Assembly: GCA_916610825.1 (NCBI GenBank)
Contig: OU744447.1
Location: forward strand, 15,235,751-15,299,750
DNA length: 64,000 nucleotides
Reading direction: 5' to 3'
Origin: Haliclystus octoradiatus
Taxonomy: Eukaryota; Cnidaria; Staurozoa; Stauromedusae; Haliclystidae
Shown: positions 1-16,916 of the stretch, in pieces
Numbering within the stretch: position 1 is the stretch's first letter
Layout: each line of letters opens with the position of its first letter
Translations under genes and position numbers: made by a program
The notes under the pieces: model-generated
Told to the model about the DNA's origin: nothing
Database searches by the model: none
The model's input: the letters and a program-made list of their open reading frames with translations, nothing else

Positions 1-1
1 T

Positions 2-3000
2 CTATTAATGATCTAATAATATGATTACCCATTATGATCTTTCAATAATGTTTATATGACCACTATGATCTAGAAATAATGTACATATAACTACCATGAT
101 CTAGTAAAAACTTAAATCTACCAACTATGATCTAGTCTTAAGTCTCCTGTGTTTACCACGATGTATACGGATCTAGAAATGAATGACTTGAATCTACTAT
201 GATCTAGTAATGATCTACAAAAAATGTTCATCTATCCACTATCATCTGGAAATAATCTAATATTAATGTCCATCTACCCACTATGATCTAGTAATAAGTC
301 TTCTGTATTTACCATGATGTATAGGGATCTAGAAATGAGTGACTTGTATCCACTATGATCTAGCAGTGATCTAGTAATAATGTAAACCTACGCAATTTGA
401 TCTACTAAAACTTACATCTACCCACTTTGTTCTAGTAATAAGTCTCTTGTATTCATTATGATGTATAGGTATCTAGAATAGCGTGGTTTGTGTCTACTAT
501 GATCTAGTCATGATTACCCACCATTATCTGTCAATAATGTTTATATGACCGCTATGATCTAGAAATTATGTACATATAACTACTATGATCTAGTAAAAAC
601 TTACATCTACCCACTATGATCTAGTAATAAGTCTCCTGTATTCACTATGATGTATGGGGATCTAGAAAGAGTGACTTGTATCTACTATGATCTAGTTATG
701 ATCTACAAAAAATGTTCATCTATCCACTATCATCTGGTAATGATCTAATATTAATGTCCATCTACCCACTATGATTTAGTAATAATGTACATATGACCAC
801 TACGATCTAGAAACAATGTACATATACCCACTATGATCTAGTGATAAGTCTCTTGCATTCACTATGATGTATAGGGATCTTGAAATGGTGACTTGTATCT
901 ACTATGATCTAGTTATGATCTACAAATAATGCTTATCTATCTACTATCATCTGGTAATGATCTGATATTAATGTCCATCTACCCGATATGATCTAGGAAT
1001 AATGTACATATGACAACTATGATCTAGTAATAATGTCCATCTACCAACTATGATCTAGTAATAATGTTTATATGACCACTATGATCTAGTAATTATGTAC
1101 ATCAACCCAATATGATATAGCAATGAATCGCTTGTATCCACTATGATCTAGAAGTGATTGTAGAGGTTTTGCTTCCACCCACTATGTTCTAGAAATGATC
1201 TAGAAATATTATAAATCTACCCACTATGATTATGTGTGACTTCAATTGAATCAACCATGATCTGTTATTAATCTAGAAAGAACTACCTTTTATCCACAAT
1301 GATCTATTAATGATCTAGTAATATAGTTCGCCCTTTTACTATGATCAGTTAATGAGTTCATCGTATCCAATATGATTTAGGAGTGATGTAGAATAGAGTT
1401 ACTTGCATATATTATGATCTAGTGGTGATCTAGAAAGAAAATGCTTTATCAACTATGATCTAGCAGTGATCTAGTAATAATGTAAACCTACCCACTATGA
1501 TCTACTAAAACTTACATCTACCCACTTTGTTCTAGTAGTGAGTCTCTTGTATTCACTATGATGAATAGGGATATAGAAAAGAGTGGTTTGTATCTACTAT
1601 GATCTAGCTATCATCTAAAAAAATGTTCATCAATCCACTATCATCTGGTATTGATCTAATATTAATGTCTATCTACCCACTATAATCTAGTAATAATGTT
1701 TATATGACCACTATGATCTAGAAATAATGTACATATAACTACCATGATCTAATAAAAACTTACATCTACGCACTATGATCTAGTAATAAGTTTCCTGTAT
1801 TTCGAATGATGTATAGGGATCTAGAAATGAGTGACTTGTATCTACTATGACCTAGTTATCATCTACAAAAAATGTTCATCTATCCACTATTATCTGGTAT
1901 TGATCTAATATTAATGTCCATCTACCCACTATGATCTAGTAAGAAGTTTCCTGTATTTACCATGATGTATAGGGATCTAGAAATGAGCGACTTGTATCTA
2001 CTATGATCTAGTTATCATGTACAAAATATGTTTATCTATCTACCATCATCTGTTAATGATCTAATATTAATGTCCATCTACCCACTATCATCTAGTAGTA
2101 ATGTACATATGACCACTATGATGTAGAATAATGTACAAATACCCACTATGATCTAGTAAAAAGTTACATCTACCCACTATGGTCTAGTGACAAGTCTCTT
2201 GTATTCATTCTGATGTATAGGGATCTAGAAAGAGTGACTTGTATCTACTATGATCTAGTTATGATCTACAAAAAATGTTCATCTATCCACTATCATCTGG
2301 TAATGATCTAATATTAATGTCCATCTACCCACTATGATCTAGTAATAAGTCTTCTGTATTTACCATGATGTATAGGGATCTAGAAATGAGTGACTTGTAT
2401 CCACTATGATCTAGCAGTGATCTAGTAATAATGTAAACCTACCCACTATGATCTACTAAAACTTACATCTACCCACTTTGTTCTAGTACTAAGTCTCTTG
2501 TATTCACTATGATGAATAGGGTTATAGAAAAGAGTGGTTTGTATCTACTATGATCTAGTCATGATTATCCACTATGATTTGTCAATAATGTTTATATGAC
2601 AACTATGATCTAGTAATAATGTTTATATTACCACTATGATCTAGAAATAATGTACATATAACTACCATGATCTAGTAAAAATTTGCATCTACGCACTATG
2701 ATCTAGTAATAAGTCTAATGTATTCATTATGATGTATGGGGATCTAGAAACGAGTGACTTGTATCTACTATGATCTAGCTATGATCTACAAAAATGTTGA
2801 TCTATCCACAATCATCATGTAATGATCTATTATTTATGTGCATCTACCCGATATGATCTAGTAATAATGTAGATTAGGACCACTATGATCTAGAATAATG
2901 TACATATACCCACTATGATCTAGTAAAAATTTACATCTACGCACTATGATCTAGTAATAAGTCTAATGTATTCATTATGATGTATTTGGATCTAGAAACG

Positions 3001-4100
3001 AGTGACTTGTATCTACTATGATCTAGCTATGATCTACAAAAATGTTGATCTATCCACAATCATCATGTAATGATCTATTATTTATGTGCATCTACTGGTT
3101 ATGATCTAGTAATAATGTAGATTAGGACCACTATGATCTAGAATAATGTACATATACCCACTATGATCTAGTAAAAACTTACATCTACCCACTATGATCT
3201 AGTAATAAGTCTCTTGTATTCACTATCATGTATGGGGATCTAGAAAGAGTGACTTGTATCTACTATGATCTAGTTATGATCTACAAATAATGCTTATCTA
3301 TCTACTATCATCTGATAATGATCTTATATTAATGTCCATCTACCCACTAAGATCTAGTTATAATGAGTATATGACCAGTATGATCTAGAAATAATGTACA
3401 TATAACTACCATGATCTAGTAAAAATTTACATTTACGCACTATGATCTAGTAATAAGTCTAATGTATTCATTATGATGTATGGGGATCTACAAACGAGTG
3501 ACTTGTATCTACTATGATCTAGCTATGATCTACAGAAATGTTCATCTATCTACTATCATCTGGTAATGATCAGATATTAATGTCCATCTACCCGATATGA
3601 TCTAAGAATAATGTACATATGACAACTATGATATAGAAATAATGTACATATACCCGCTATGATCTATTCTAAACTTACATCTACCTATCATGAACCAGTA
3701 ATACGTCTACTGTATTCACTATGATGTATAGGGATCTAGAAAAGAGTGACTTGTATCTACTATGCTCTAGTTATGATCTACAAATAATGTTCAACTATCC
3801 ACTATGACCTGGTAATGATCTAATAGTAATGTCCTTGTACCCACTATGATCTAGTAGTATTGTACATCTACCCACTATGATCTGGTAATAATGTATATAT
3901 ACCCGATATGATATAACAATAAATCACTTGTATCCACTATAACCTAGTAGTGATTTGGTGAGGTGTTGATTGTATCCACTATGTTCCAGAATTGATCTAG
4001 AAATATTATACATCTATCCACTATGATCTAGTGAAAAGTCAATTGAATCCACCGTGATCTGTTATCAATCTAGAAAGAAGTACCTTTTATCCACAATGAT
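2..4100 (+). repeat. Higher-order satellite unit, copy 1 (4,099 bp)
   Basis: Runs from one ctattaatgatctaataata marker to the next. It carries private variants (gatctttcaat near 37, tatacgg at 164, ccattatctgtc near 532) that recur only in copy 4. It also has a divergent block at about 1,080-1,440 with altered monomers that I do not find in copies 2-4. Confidence 0.8.
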
Positions 4101-7100
4101 CTATTAATGATCTAATAATATGATTACCCATTATGATCTGTCAATAATGTTTATATGACCACTATGATCTAGAAATAATGTACATATAACTACCATGATC
4201 TAGTAAAAACTTAAATCTACCAACTATGATCTAGTCTTAAGTCTCCTGTGTTTACCACGATGTATAGGGATCTAGAAATGAATGACTTGAATCTACTATG
4301 ATCTAGTAATGATCTACAAAAAATGTTCATCTATCCACTATCATCTGGAAATAATCTAATATTAATGTCCATCTACCCACTATGATCTAGTAATAAGTCT
4401 TGTGTATTTACCATGATGTATAGCGATCTAGAAATGAGTGACTTGTATCCACTATGATCTAGCAGTGATCTAGTAATAATGTAAACCTACGCAATTTGAT
4501 CTACTAAAACTTACATCTACCCACTTTGTTCTAGTAATAAGTCTCTTGTATTCATTATGATGTATAGGTATCTAGAATAGCGTGGTTTGTGTCTACTATG
4601 ATCTAGTCATGATTACCCACCATGATCTGTCAATAATGTTTATATGACCGCTATGATCTAGAAATTATGTACATATAACTACTATGATCTAGTAAAAACT
4701 TACATCTACCCACTATGATCTAGTAATAAGTCTCCTGTATTCACTATGATGTATGGGGATCTAGAAAGAGTGACTTGTATCTACTATGATCTAGTTATGA
4801 TCTACAAAAAATGTTCATCTATCCACTATCATCTGGTAATGATCTAATATTAATGTCCATCTACCCACTATGATTTAGTAATAATGTACATATGACCACT
4901 ACGATCTGGAAACAATGTACATATACCCACTATGATCTAGTGATAAGTCTCTTGCATTCACTATGATGTATAGGGATCTTGAAATGGTGACTTGTATCTA
5001 CTATGATCTAGTTATGATCTACAAATAATGTTTATCTATCTACTATCATCTGGTAATGATCTGATATTAATGTCCATCTACCCGATATGATCTAGGAATA
5101 ATGTACATATGACAACTATGATCTAGTAATAATGTCCATCTACCAACTACGATCTAGTAATAATGTTTATAAGACCACTATGATCTAGAAATAATGTACA
5201 TATAACTACCATGATCTAATAAAAACTTACATCTACGCACTATGATCTAGTAATAAGTTTCCTGTATTTCGAATGATGTATAGGGATCTAAAAATGAGTG
5301 ACTTGTATCTACTATGATCTAGTTATCATCTACAAAAAATGTTCATCTATCCACTATCATCTGGTATTGATCTAATATTAATGTCCATCTACCCACTATG
5401 ATCTAGTAAGAAATTTCCTGTATTTACCATGATGTATAGGGATCTAGAAATGAGCGACTTGTATCTACTATGATCTAGTTATCATGTACAAAATATGTTT
5501 ATCTATCTACCATCATCTGTTAATGATCTAATATTAATGTCCATCTACCCACTATGATCTAGTAGTAATGTACATATGACCACTATGATGTAGAATAATG
5601 TACAAATACCCACTATGATCTAGTAAAAAGTTACATCTACCCACTATGGTCTAGTGACAAGTCTCTTGTATTCATTCTGATGTATAGGGATCTTGAAAAG
5701 AGTCACTTGTATTTACTATGATCTAGTTATGATCTACAAATAATGTTCATCAATCCACTATCATCTGGTAATAATCTAATATTAATGTCCATCTACCCAC
5801 TATGATCTAGTAATAAGTCTTCTGTATTTACCACGATGTATAGGGATCTAGAAATGAATGACTTGAATCTACTATGATCTAGTAATGATCTACAAAAAAT
5901 GTTCATCTATCCACTATCATCTGGAAATAATCTAATATTAATGTCCATCTACCCACTATGATCTAGTAATAAGTCTTCTGTATTTACCATGATGTATAGG
6001 GATCTAGAAATGAGTGACTTGTATCCACTATGATCTAGCAGTGATCTAGTAATAATGTAAACCTACGCAATTTGATCTACTAAAACTTACATCTACCCAC
6101 TTTGTTCTAGTAATAAGTCTCTTGTATTCATTATGATGTATAGGTATCTAGAATAGCGTGGTTTGTGTCTACTATGATCTAGTCATGATTACCCACCATG
6201 ATCTGTCAATAATGTTTATATGACCGCTATGATCTAGAAATTATGTACATATAACTACTATGATCTAGTAAAAACTTACATCTACCCACTATGATCTAGT
6301 AATAAGTCTCCTGTATTCACTATGATGTATGGGGATCTAGAAAGAGTGACTTGTATCTACTATGATCTAGTTATGATCTACAAAAAATGTTCATCTATCC
6401 ACTATCATCTGGTAATGATCTAATATTAATGTCCATCTACCCACTATGATTTAGTAATAATGTACATATGACCACTACGATCTAGAAACAATGTACATAT
6501 ACCCACTATGATCTAGTGATAAGTCTCTTGCATTCACTATGATGTATAGGGATCTTGAAATGGTGACTTGTACTATGATCTACTATGATCTAGTTATGAT
6601 CTACAAATAATGTTTATCTATCTACTATCATCTGGTAATGATCTGATATTAATGTCCATCTACCCGATATGATCTAGGAATAATGTACATATGACAACTA
6701 TGATCTAGTAATAATGTCCATCTTCCAACTATGATCTAGTAATAATGTTTATATGACCACTATGATCTAGAAATAATGTACATATAACTACCATGATCTA
6801 ATAAAAACTTACATCTACGCACTATGATCTAGTAATAAGTTTCCTGTATTTCGAATGATGTATAGGGATCTAGAAATGAGTGACTTGTATCTACTATGAT
6901 CTAGTTATCATCTACAAAAAATGTTCATCTATCCACTATCATCTGGTATTGATCTAATATTAATGTCCATCTACCCACTATGATCTAGTAAGAAGTTTCC
7001 TGTATTTACCGTGATGTATAGGGATCTAGAAATGAGCGACTTGTATCTACTATGATCTAGTTATCATGTACAAAATATGTTTATCTATCTACCATCATCT

Positions 7101-9398
7101 GTTAATGATCTAATATTAATGTCCATCTACCCACTATGATCTAGTAGTAATGTACATATGACCACTATGATGTAGAATAATGTACAAATACCCACTATGA
7201 TCTAGTAAAAAGTTACATCTACCCACTATGGTCTAGTGACAAGTCTCTTGTATTCATTCTGATGTATAGGGATCTTGAAAAGAGTCACTTGTATTTACTA
7301 TGATCTAGTTATCATCTACAAAAAATGTTCATCAATCCACTATCATCTGGTAATAATCTAATATTAATGTCCATCTACCCACTATGATCTAGTAATAAGT
7401 CTTCTGTATTTACCATGATGTATAGGGATCTAGAAATGAGTGACTTGTATCCACTATGATCTAGCAGTGATCTAGTAATAATGTAAACCCACCCACTATG
7501 ATCTAATAATACTTACATCTACCCACTTTGTTCTAGTACTAAGTCTCTTGTATTCACTATGATGAATAGGGTTATAGAAAAGAGTGGTTTGTATCTACTA
7601 TGATCTAGTCATGATTATCCACTATGATTTGTCAATAATGTTTATATGACCACTATGATCTAGTAATAATGTTTATATGACCACTATGATCTAGAAATAA
7701 TGTACATATAACTACCATGATCTAGTAAAAATTTACATCTACGCACTATGATCTAGTAATAAGTCTAATGTATTCATTATGATGTATGGGGATCTAGAAA
7801 CGAGTGACTTGTATCTACTATGATCTAGCTATGATCTACAAAAATGTTCATCTATCCACAATCATCATGTAATGATCTATTATTTATGTGCATCTACCGG
7901 TTATGATCTAGTAATAATGTAGATTAGGACCACTATGATCAAGAATAATGTACATATACCCACTATGAACTAGTAAAAACTTACATCTACCCACTATGAT
8001 CTAGTAATAAGTCTCTTGTATTCACTATCATGTATGGGGATCTAGAAAGAGTGACGTGTATCTACTATGATCTAGTTATGATCTACAAATAATGTTTATC
8101 TATCTACTATCATCTGGTAATGATCAGATATTAATGTCCATCTACCCGATATGATCTAAGAATAATGTACATATGACAACTATGATATAGAAATAATGTA
8201 CATATACCCGCTATGATCTAGTCTAAACTTACATCTACCTATCATGAACCAGTAATAAGTCTCTTGTATTCACTATCATGTATGGGGATCTAGAAAGAGT
8301 GACGTGTATCTACTATGATCTAGTTATGATCTACAAATAATGTTTATCTATCTACTATCATCTGATAATGATCTTATATTAATGTCCATCTACCCACTAA
8401 GATCTAGTTATAATGTTTATATGACCAGTATGATCTAGAAATAATGTACATATAACTACCATGATCTAGTAAAAATTTACATCTACGCACTATGATCTAG
8501 TAATAAGTCTAATGTATTCATTATGATGTATGGGGATCTAGAAACGAGTGACTTGTATCTACTATGATCTAGCTATGATCTACAAAAATGTTCATCTATC
8601 CACAATCATCATGTAATGATCTATTACTTATGTGCATCTACCGGTTATGATCTAGTAATAATGTAGATTAGGACCACTATGATTTAGAATAATGTACATA
8701 TACCCACTATGATCAAGTAAAAAGTTACATCTACCCACTATGATCTAGTGATAAGTCTCTTGCATTCGCTATGATGTAAAGGGATCTTGAAAGGGTGACT
8801 TGTATCTACTATGATCTAGTTATGATCTACAAATAATGTTTATCTATCTACTATCATCTGGTAATGATCAGATATTAATGTCCATCTACCCGATATGATC
8901 TAAGAATAATGTACATATGACAACTATGATATAGAAATAATGTACATATACCCGCTATTATCTAGTCTAAACTTACATCTACCTATCATGAACCAGTAAT
9001 AAGTCTACTGTATTCACTATGATGTATAGGGATCTAGAAAAGAGTGACTTGTATCTACTATGCTCTAGTTATGATCTACAAATAATGTTCAACTATCCAC
9101 TATGACCTGGTAATGATCTAATAGTAATGTCCCTGTACCCACTATGATCTAGTAGTATTGTACATCTACCCACTATGATCAGGTAATAATGTATATATAC
9201 CCGATATGATATAACAATGAATCACTTGTATCCACTATAACCTAGTAGTGATTTGGTGAGGTGTTGATTGTATCCACTATGTTCCAGAATTGATCTACAA
9301 ATATTATACATCTATCCACTATGATCTAGTGAAAAGTCAATTGAATCCACCGTGATCTGTTATCAATCTAGAAAGAAGTACCTTTTATCCACAATGAT
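4101..9398 (+). repeat. Higher-order satellite unit, copy 2 (5,298 bp, expanded)
   Basis: Same monomer order as copy 1 at its start, but longer. A block beginning near 5,830 repeats the unit's own early variants (accacgatgtatagg, then the cctacgcaatttgatc block), so this copy appears to contain an internal partial duplication. Confidence 0.75.
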
Positions 9399-12300
9399 CT
9401 ATTAATGATCTAATAATATGATTACCCATTATGATCTGTCAATAATGTTTATATGACCACTATGATCTAAAAATAATGTACATATAACTACCATGATCTA
9501 CTAAAAACTTAAATCTACCAACTATGATCTAGTCTTAAGTCTCCTGTGTTTACCACGATGTATAGGGATCTAGAAATGAATGACTTGAATCTACTATGAT
9601 CTAGTAATGATCTACAAAAAATGTTCATCTATCCACTATCATCTGGAAATAATCTAATATTAATGTCCATCTACCCACTATGATATAGTAATAAGTCTTC
9701 TGTATTTACCATGATGTATAGGGATCTAGAAATGAGTGACTTGTATCCACTATGATCTAGCAGTGATCTAGTAATAATGTAAACCTACGCAATTTGATCT
9801 ACTAAAACTTACATCTACCCACTTTGTTCAAGTAATAAGTCTCTTGTATTCATTATGATGTATAGGTATCTAGAATAGCGTGGTTTGTGTCTACTATGAT
9901 CTAGTCATGATTACCCACCATGATCTGTCAATAATGTTTATATGACCGCTATGATCTAGAAATTATGTACATATAACTACTATGATCTAGTAAAAACTTA
10001 CATCTACCCACTATGATCTAGTAATAAGTCTCCTGTATTCACTATGATGTATGGGGATCTAGAAAGAGTGACTTGTATCTACTATGATCTAGTTATGATC
10101 TAAAAAAAATGTTCATCTATCTACTATCATCTGGTAATGATCTGATATTAATGTCCATCTACCCGATATGATCTAGGAATAATGTACATATGACAACTAT
10201 GATCTAGTAATAATGTCCATCTACCAACTATTATCTAGTAAAAATATTTATATGACCACTATGATCTAGAAATAATGTACATATAACTACCATGATCTAA
10301 TAAAAACTTACATCTACGCACTATGATCTAGTAATAAGTTTCCTGTATTTTGAATGATGTATTGGGATCTAGAAATGAGTGACTTGTATCTACTATGATC
10401 TAGTTATCATCTACAAAAAATGTTCATCTATCCACTATCATCTGGTATTGATCTAATATTAATGTCCATCTACCCACTATGATCTAGTAAGAAGTTTCCT
10501 GTATTTACCATGATGTATAGGGATCTAGAAATGAGCGACTTGTATCTACTATGATCTAGTTATCATGTACAAAATATGTTTATCTATCTACCATCATCTG
10601 TTAATGATCTAATATTAATGTCCATCTACCCACTATGATCTAGTAGTAATGTACATATGACCACTATGATGTAGAATAATGTATAAATACCCACTATGAT
10701 CTAGTAAAAAGTTACATCTACCCACTATGGTCTAGTGACAAGTCTCTTGTATTCATTCTGATGTATAGGGATCTTGAAAAGAGTCACTTGTATTTACTAT
10801 GATCTAGTTATGATCTACAAATAATGTTCATCAATCCACTATCATCTGGTAATAATCTAATATTAATGTCCATCTACCCACTATGATCTAGTAATAAGTC
10901 TTCTGTATTTACCATGATGTATAGGGATCTAGAAATGAGTGACTTGTATCCACTATGATCTAGCAGTGATCTAGTAATAATGTAAACCTACCCACTATGA
11001 TCTAATAAAACTTACATCTACCCACTTTGTTCTAGTACTAAGTCTCTTGTATTCACTATGATGAATAGGGTTATAGAAAAGAGTGGTTTGTATCTACTAT
11101 GATCTAGTCATGATTATCCACTATGATTTGTCAATAATGTTTATATGACCACTATGATCTAGTAATAATGTTTATATGACCACTATGATCTAGAAATAAT
11201 GTACATATAACTACCATGATCTAGTAAAAATTTACATCTACGCACTATGATCTAGTAATAAGTCTAATGTATTCATTATGATGTATGGGGATCTAGAAAC
11301 GAATGACTTGTATCTACTATGATCTAGCTATGATCTACAAAAATGTTCATCTATCCACAATCATCATGTAATGATCTATTATTTATGTGCATCTACCGGT
11401 TATGATCTAGTAATAATGTAGATTAGGACCACTATGATCTAGAATAATGTACATATACCCACTATGATCTAGTAAAAACTTACATCTACCCACTATGATC
11501 TAGTAATAAGTCTCTTGTATTCACTATCATGTATGGGGATCTAGAAAGAGTGACGTGTATCTACTGTGATCTAGTTATGATCTACAAATAATGTTTATCT
11601 ATCTACTATCATCTGGTAATGATCAGATATTAATGTCCATCTACCCGATATGATCTAAGAATAATGTACATATGACAACTATGATATAGAAATAATGTAC
11701 ATATACCCGCTATGATCTAGTCTAAACTTACATCTACCTATCATGAACCAGTAATAAGTCTCTTGTATTCACTATCATGTATGGGGATCTAGAAAGAGTG
11801 ACGTGTATCTACTATGATCTAGTTATGATCTACAAATAATGTTTATCTATCTACTATCATCTGATAATGATCTTATATTAATGTCCATCTACCCACTAAG
11901 ATCTAGTTATAATGTTTATATGACCAGTATGATCTAGAAATAATGTACATATAACTACCATGATCTAGTAAAAATTTACATCTACGCACTATGATCTAGT
12001 AATAAGTCTAATGTATTCATTATGATGTATAGGGATCTAGAAACGAGTGACTTGTATCTACTATGATCTAGCTATGATCTACAGAAATGTTCATCTATCA
12101 ACAATCATCATGTAATGATCTATTATTTATGTGCATCTACCGGATATGATCTAGTAATAATGTAGATTAGGACCACTATGATCTAGAATAATGTACATAT
12201 ACCCACTAAGATCAAGTAAAAAGTTACATATACCCACTATGATCTAGTGATAAGTCTCTTGCATTCGCTATGATGTAAAGGGATCTTGAAAGGGTGACTT

Positions 12301-12897
12301 GTATCTACTATGATCTAGCTATGATCTACAAATAATGTTTATCTATCTACTATCATCTGGTAATGATCAGATATTAATGTCCATCTACCCGATATGATCT
12401 AAGAATAATGTACATATGACAACTATGATATAGAAATAATGTACATATACCCGCTATGATCTAGTCTAAACTTACATCTACCTATCATGAACCAGTAATA
12501 AGTCTACTGTATTCACTATGATGTATAGGGATCTAGAAAAGAGTGACTTGTATCTACTATGCTCTAGTTATGATCTACAAATAATGTTCAACTATCCACT
12601 ATGACCTGGTAATGATCTAATAGTAATGTCCCTGTACCCACTATGATCTAGTAGTATTGTACATCTACCCACTATGATCTGGTAATAATGTATATATACC
12701 CGATATGATATAACAATGAATCACTTGTATCCACTATAACCTAGTAGTGATTTGGTGAGGTGTTGATTGTATCCACTATGTTCCAGAATTGATCTAGAAA
12801 TATTATACATCTATCCACTATGATCTAGTGAAAAGTCAATTGAATCCACCGTGATCTGTTATCAATCTAGAAAGAAGTACCTTTTATCCACAATGAT
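9399..12897 (+). repeat. Higher-order satellite unit, copy 3 (3,499 bp)
   Basis: Shortest complete unit. It shares the marker string, the tatagggatc variant and the terminal gtgaggtgttgattg block near 12,760 with copy 2, and lacks copy 2's internal duplication. Confidence 0.75.
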
Positions 12898-15800
12898 CTA
12901 TTAATGATCTAATAATATGATTACCCATTATGATCTTTCAATAATGTTTATATGACCACTATGATCTAGAAATAATGTACATATAACTACCATGATCTAG
13001 TAAAAACTTAAATCTACCAACTATGATCTAGTCTTAAGTCTCCTGTGTTTACCACGATGTATACGGATCTAGAAATGAATGACTTGAATCTACTATGATC
13101 TAGTAATGATCTACAAAAAATGTTCATCTATCCACTATCATCTGGAAATAATCTAATATTAATGTCCATCTACCCACTATGATCTAGTAATAAGTCTTCT
13201 GTATTTACCATGATGTATAGGGATCTAGAAATGAGTGACTTGTATCCACTATGATCTAGCAGTGATCTAGTAATAATGTAAACCTACGCAATTTGATCTA
13301 CTAAAACTTACATCTACCCACTTTGTTCTAGTAATAAGTCTCTTGTATTCATTATGATGTATAGGTATCTAGAATAGCGTGTTTTGTGTCTACTATGATC
13401 TAGTCATGATTACCCACCATTATCTGTCAATAATGTTTATATGACCGCTATGATCTAGAAATTATGTACATATAACTACTATGATCTAGTAAAAACTTAC
13501 ATCTACCCACTATGATCTAGTAATAAGTCTCCTGTATTCACTATGATGTATGGGGATCTAGAAAGAGTGACTGGTATCTACTATGATCTAGTTATGATCT
13601 ACAAAAAATGTTCATCTATCCACTATCATCTGGTAATGATCTAATATTAATGTCCATCTACCCACTATGATTTAGTAATAATGTACATATGACCACTACG
13701 ATCTAGAAACAATGTACATATACCCACTATGATCTAGTGATAAGTCTCTTGCATTCACTATGATGTATAGGGATCTTGAAATGGTGACTTGTATCTACTA
13801 TGATCTAGTTATGATCTACAAATAATGCTTATCTATCTACTATCATCTGGTAATGATCTGATATTAATGTCCATCTACCCGATATGATCTAGGAATAATG
13901 TACATATGACAACTATGATCTAGTAATAATGTCCATCTACCAACTATGATCTAGTAATAATGTTTATATGACCACTATGATCTAGAAATAATGTACATAT
14001 AACTACCATGATCTAATAAAAACTTACATCTACGCACTATGATCTAGTAATAAGTTTCCTGTATTTCGAATGATGTATGGGGATCTAGAAATGAGTGACT
14101 TGTATCTACTATGATCTAGTTATCATCTACAAAAAATGTTCATCTATCCACTATCATCTGGTATTGATCTAATATTAATGTCCATCTACCCACTAAGATC
14201 TAGTAAGAAGTTTCCTGTATTTACCATGATGTATAGCGATCTAGAAATGAGCGACTTGTATCTACTATGATCTAGTTATCATGTACAAAATATGTTTATC
14301 TATCTACCATCATCTGTTAATGATTTAATATTAATGTCCATCTACCCACTATGATCTAGTAGTAATGTACATATGACCACTATGATGTAGAATAATGTAC
14401 AAATACCCACTATGATCTAGTAAAAAGTTACATCTACCCACTATGGTCTAGTGACAAGTCTCTTGTATTCATTCTGATGTATAGGGATCTTGAAAAGAGT
14501 CACTTGTATTTACTATGATCTAGTTATGATCTACAAATAATGTTCATCAATCCACTATCATCTGGTAATAATCTAATATTAATGTCCATCTACCCACTAT
14601 GATCTAGTAATAAGTCTTCTGTATTTACCATGATGTATAGGGATCTAGAAATGAGTGACTTGTATCCACTATGATCTAGCAGTGATCTAGTAATAATGTA
14701 AACCTACCCACTATGATCTACTAAAACTTACATCTACCCACTTTGTTCTAGTACTAAGTCTCTTGTATTCACTATGATGAATAGGGTTATAGAAAACAGT
14801 GGTTTGTATCTACTATGATCTAGTCATGATTATCCACTATGATTTGTCAATAATGTTTATATGACCACTATGATCTAGTAATAATGTTTATATGACCACT
14901 ATGATCTAGAAATAATGTACATATAACTACCATGATCTAGTAAAAATTTACATCTACGCACTATGATCTAGTAATAAGTCTAATGTATTCATTATGATGT
15001 ATGGGGATCTAGAAACGAGTGACTTGTATCTACTATGATCTAGCTATGATCTACAAATATGTTCATCTATCCACAATCATCATGTAATGATCTATTATTT
15101 ATGTGCATCTACCCGATATGATCTAGTAATAATGTAGATTATGACCACTATGATCTAGTAATAAGGCTTCTGTATTTACCATGATGTATAGGGATCTAGA
15201 AATGAGTGACTTGTATCCACTATGATCTAGCAGTGATCTAGTAATAATGTAAACCTACCCACTATGATCTACTAAAACTTACATCTACCCACTTTGTTCT
15301 AGTACTAAGTCTCTTGTATTCACTATGATGAATAGGGTTATAGAAAAGAGTGGTTTGTATCTACTATGATCTAGTCATGATTATTCACTATGATTTGTCA
15401 ATAATGTTTATATGACCACTATGATCTAGTAATAATGTTTATATGACTACTATGATCTAGAAATAATGTACATATAACTACCATGATCTAGTAAAAATTT
15501 ACATTTACGCACTATGATCTGGTAATAAGTCTAATGTATTCATTATGATGTATGGGGATCTAGAAACGAGTGACTTGTATCTACTATGATCTAGCTATGA
15601 TCTACAAAAATGTTCATCTATCCACAATCATCATGTAATGATCTATTATTTATGTGCATCTACCGGATATGATCTAGTAATAATGTAGATTAGGACCACT
15701 ATGATCTAGAATAATGTACATATACCCACTATGATCTAGTGAAAACTTACATCTACCCACTATGATCTAGTAATAAGTCTCCTGTATTCACTATCATGTA

Positions 15801-16916
15801 TGGGGATCTAGAAAGAGTGACTTGTATCTACTATGATCTAGTTATGATCTACAAATAATGCTTATCTATCTACTATCATCTGATAATGATCTTATATTAA
15901 TGTCCATCTACCCACTATGATCTAGTTATAATGTTTATATGACCAGTATGATCTAGAAATAATGTACATATAACTACCATGATCTAGTAAAAATTTACAT
16001 CTACGCACTATGATCTAGTAATAAGTCTAATGTATTCATTATGATGTATGGGGATCTAGAAACGAGTGACTTGTATCTACTATGATCTAGCTATGATCTA
16101 CAAAAATGTTCATCTATCCACAATCATCATGTAATGATCTATTATTTATGTGCATCTACCGGATATGATCTAGTAATAATGTAGATTAGGACCACTATGA
16201 TCTAGAATAATGTACATATACCCACTATGATCAAGTAAAAAGTTACATCTACACACTATGATCTAGTGATAAGTCTCTTGCATTCGCTATGATGTAAAGG
16301 GATCTTGAAAGGTTGACTTGTATCTACTATGATCTAGTTATGATCTACAAATAATTTTTATCTATCTACTATTATCTGGTAATGATCAGATATTAATGTC
16401 CATCTACCCGATGTGATCTAAGAATAATGTACATATGACAACTATGATATAGAAATAATGTACATATACCCGCTATGATCTAGTCTAAACTTACATCTAC
16501 CTATCAAGAACCAGTAATAAGTCTACTGTATTGACTATGATGTATAGGGATCTAGAAAAGAGTGACTTGTATCTACTATGCTCTAGTTATGATCTACAAA
16601 TAATGTTCAACTATCCACTATGACCTGGTAATGATCTAATAGTAATCTCCCTGTACCCACTATGATCTAGTAGTATTGTACATCTACCCACTATGATCTG
16701 GTAATAATGTATATATACCCGATATGATATAACAATGAATCACTTGTATCCACTATAACCTAGTAGTGATTTGGTGAGGTGTTGATTGTATCCACTATGT
16801 TCCAGAATTGATCTAGAAATATTATACATCTATCCACTATGATCTAGTGAAAAGTCAATTGAATCCACCGTGATCTGTTATCAATCTAGAAAGAAGTACC
16901 TTTTATCCACAATGAT
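12898..16916 (+). repeat. Higher-order satellite unit, copy 4 (4,019 bp)
   Basis: The first 1.08 kb matches copy 1 at a constant offset of 12,896 bp, including the private variants listed for copy 1. It therefore appears to be a duplicate of copy 1 rather than of its immediate neighbours. Confidence 0.75.
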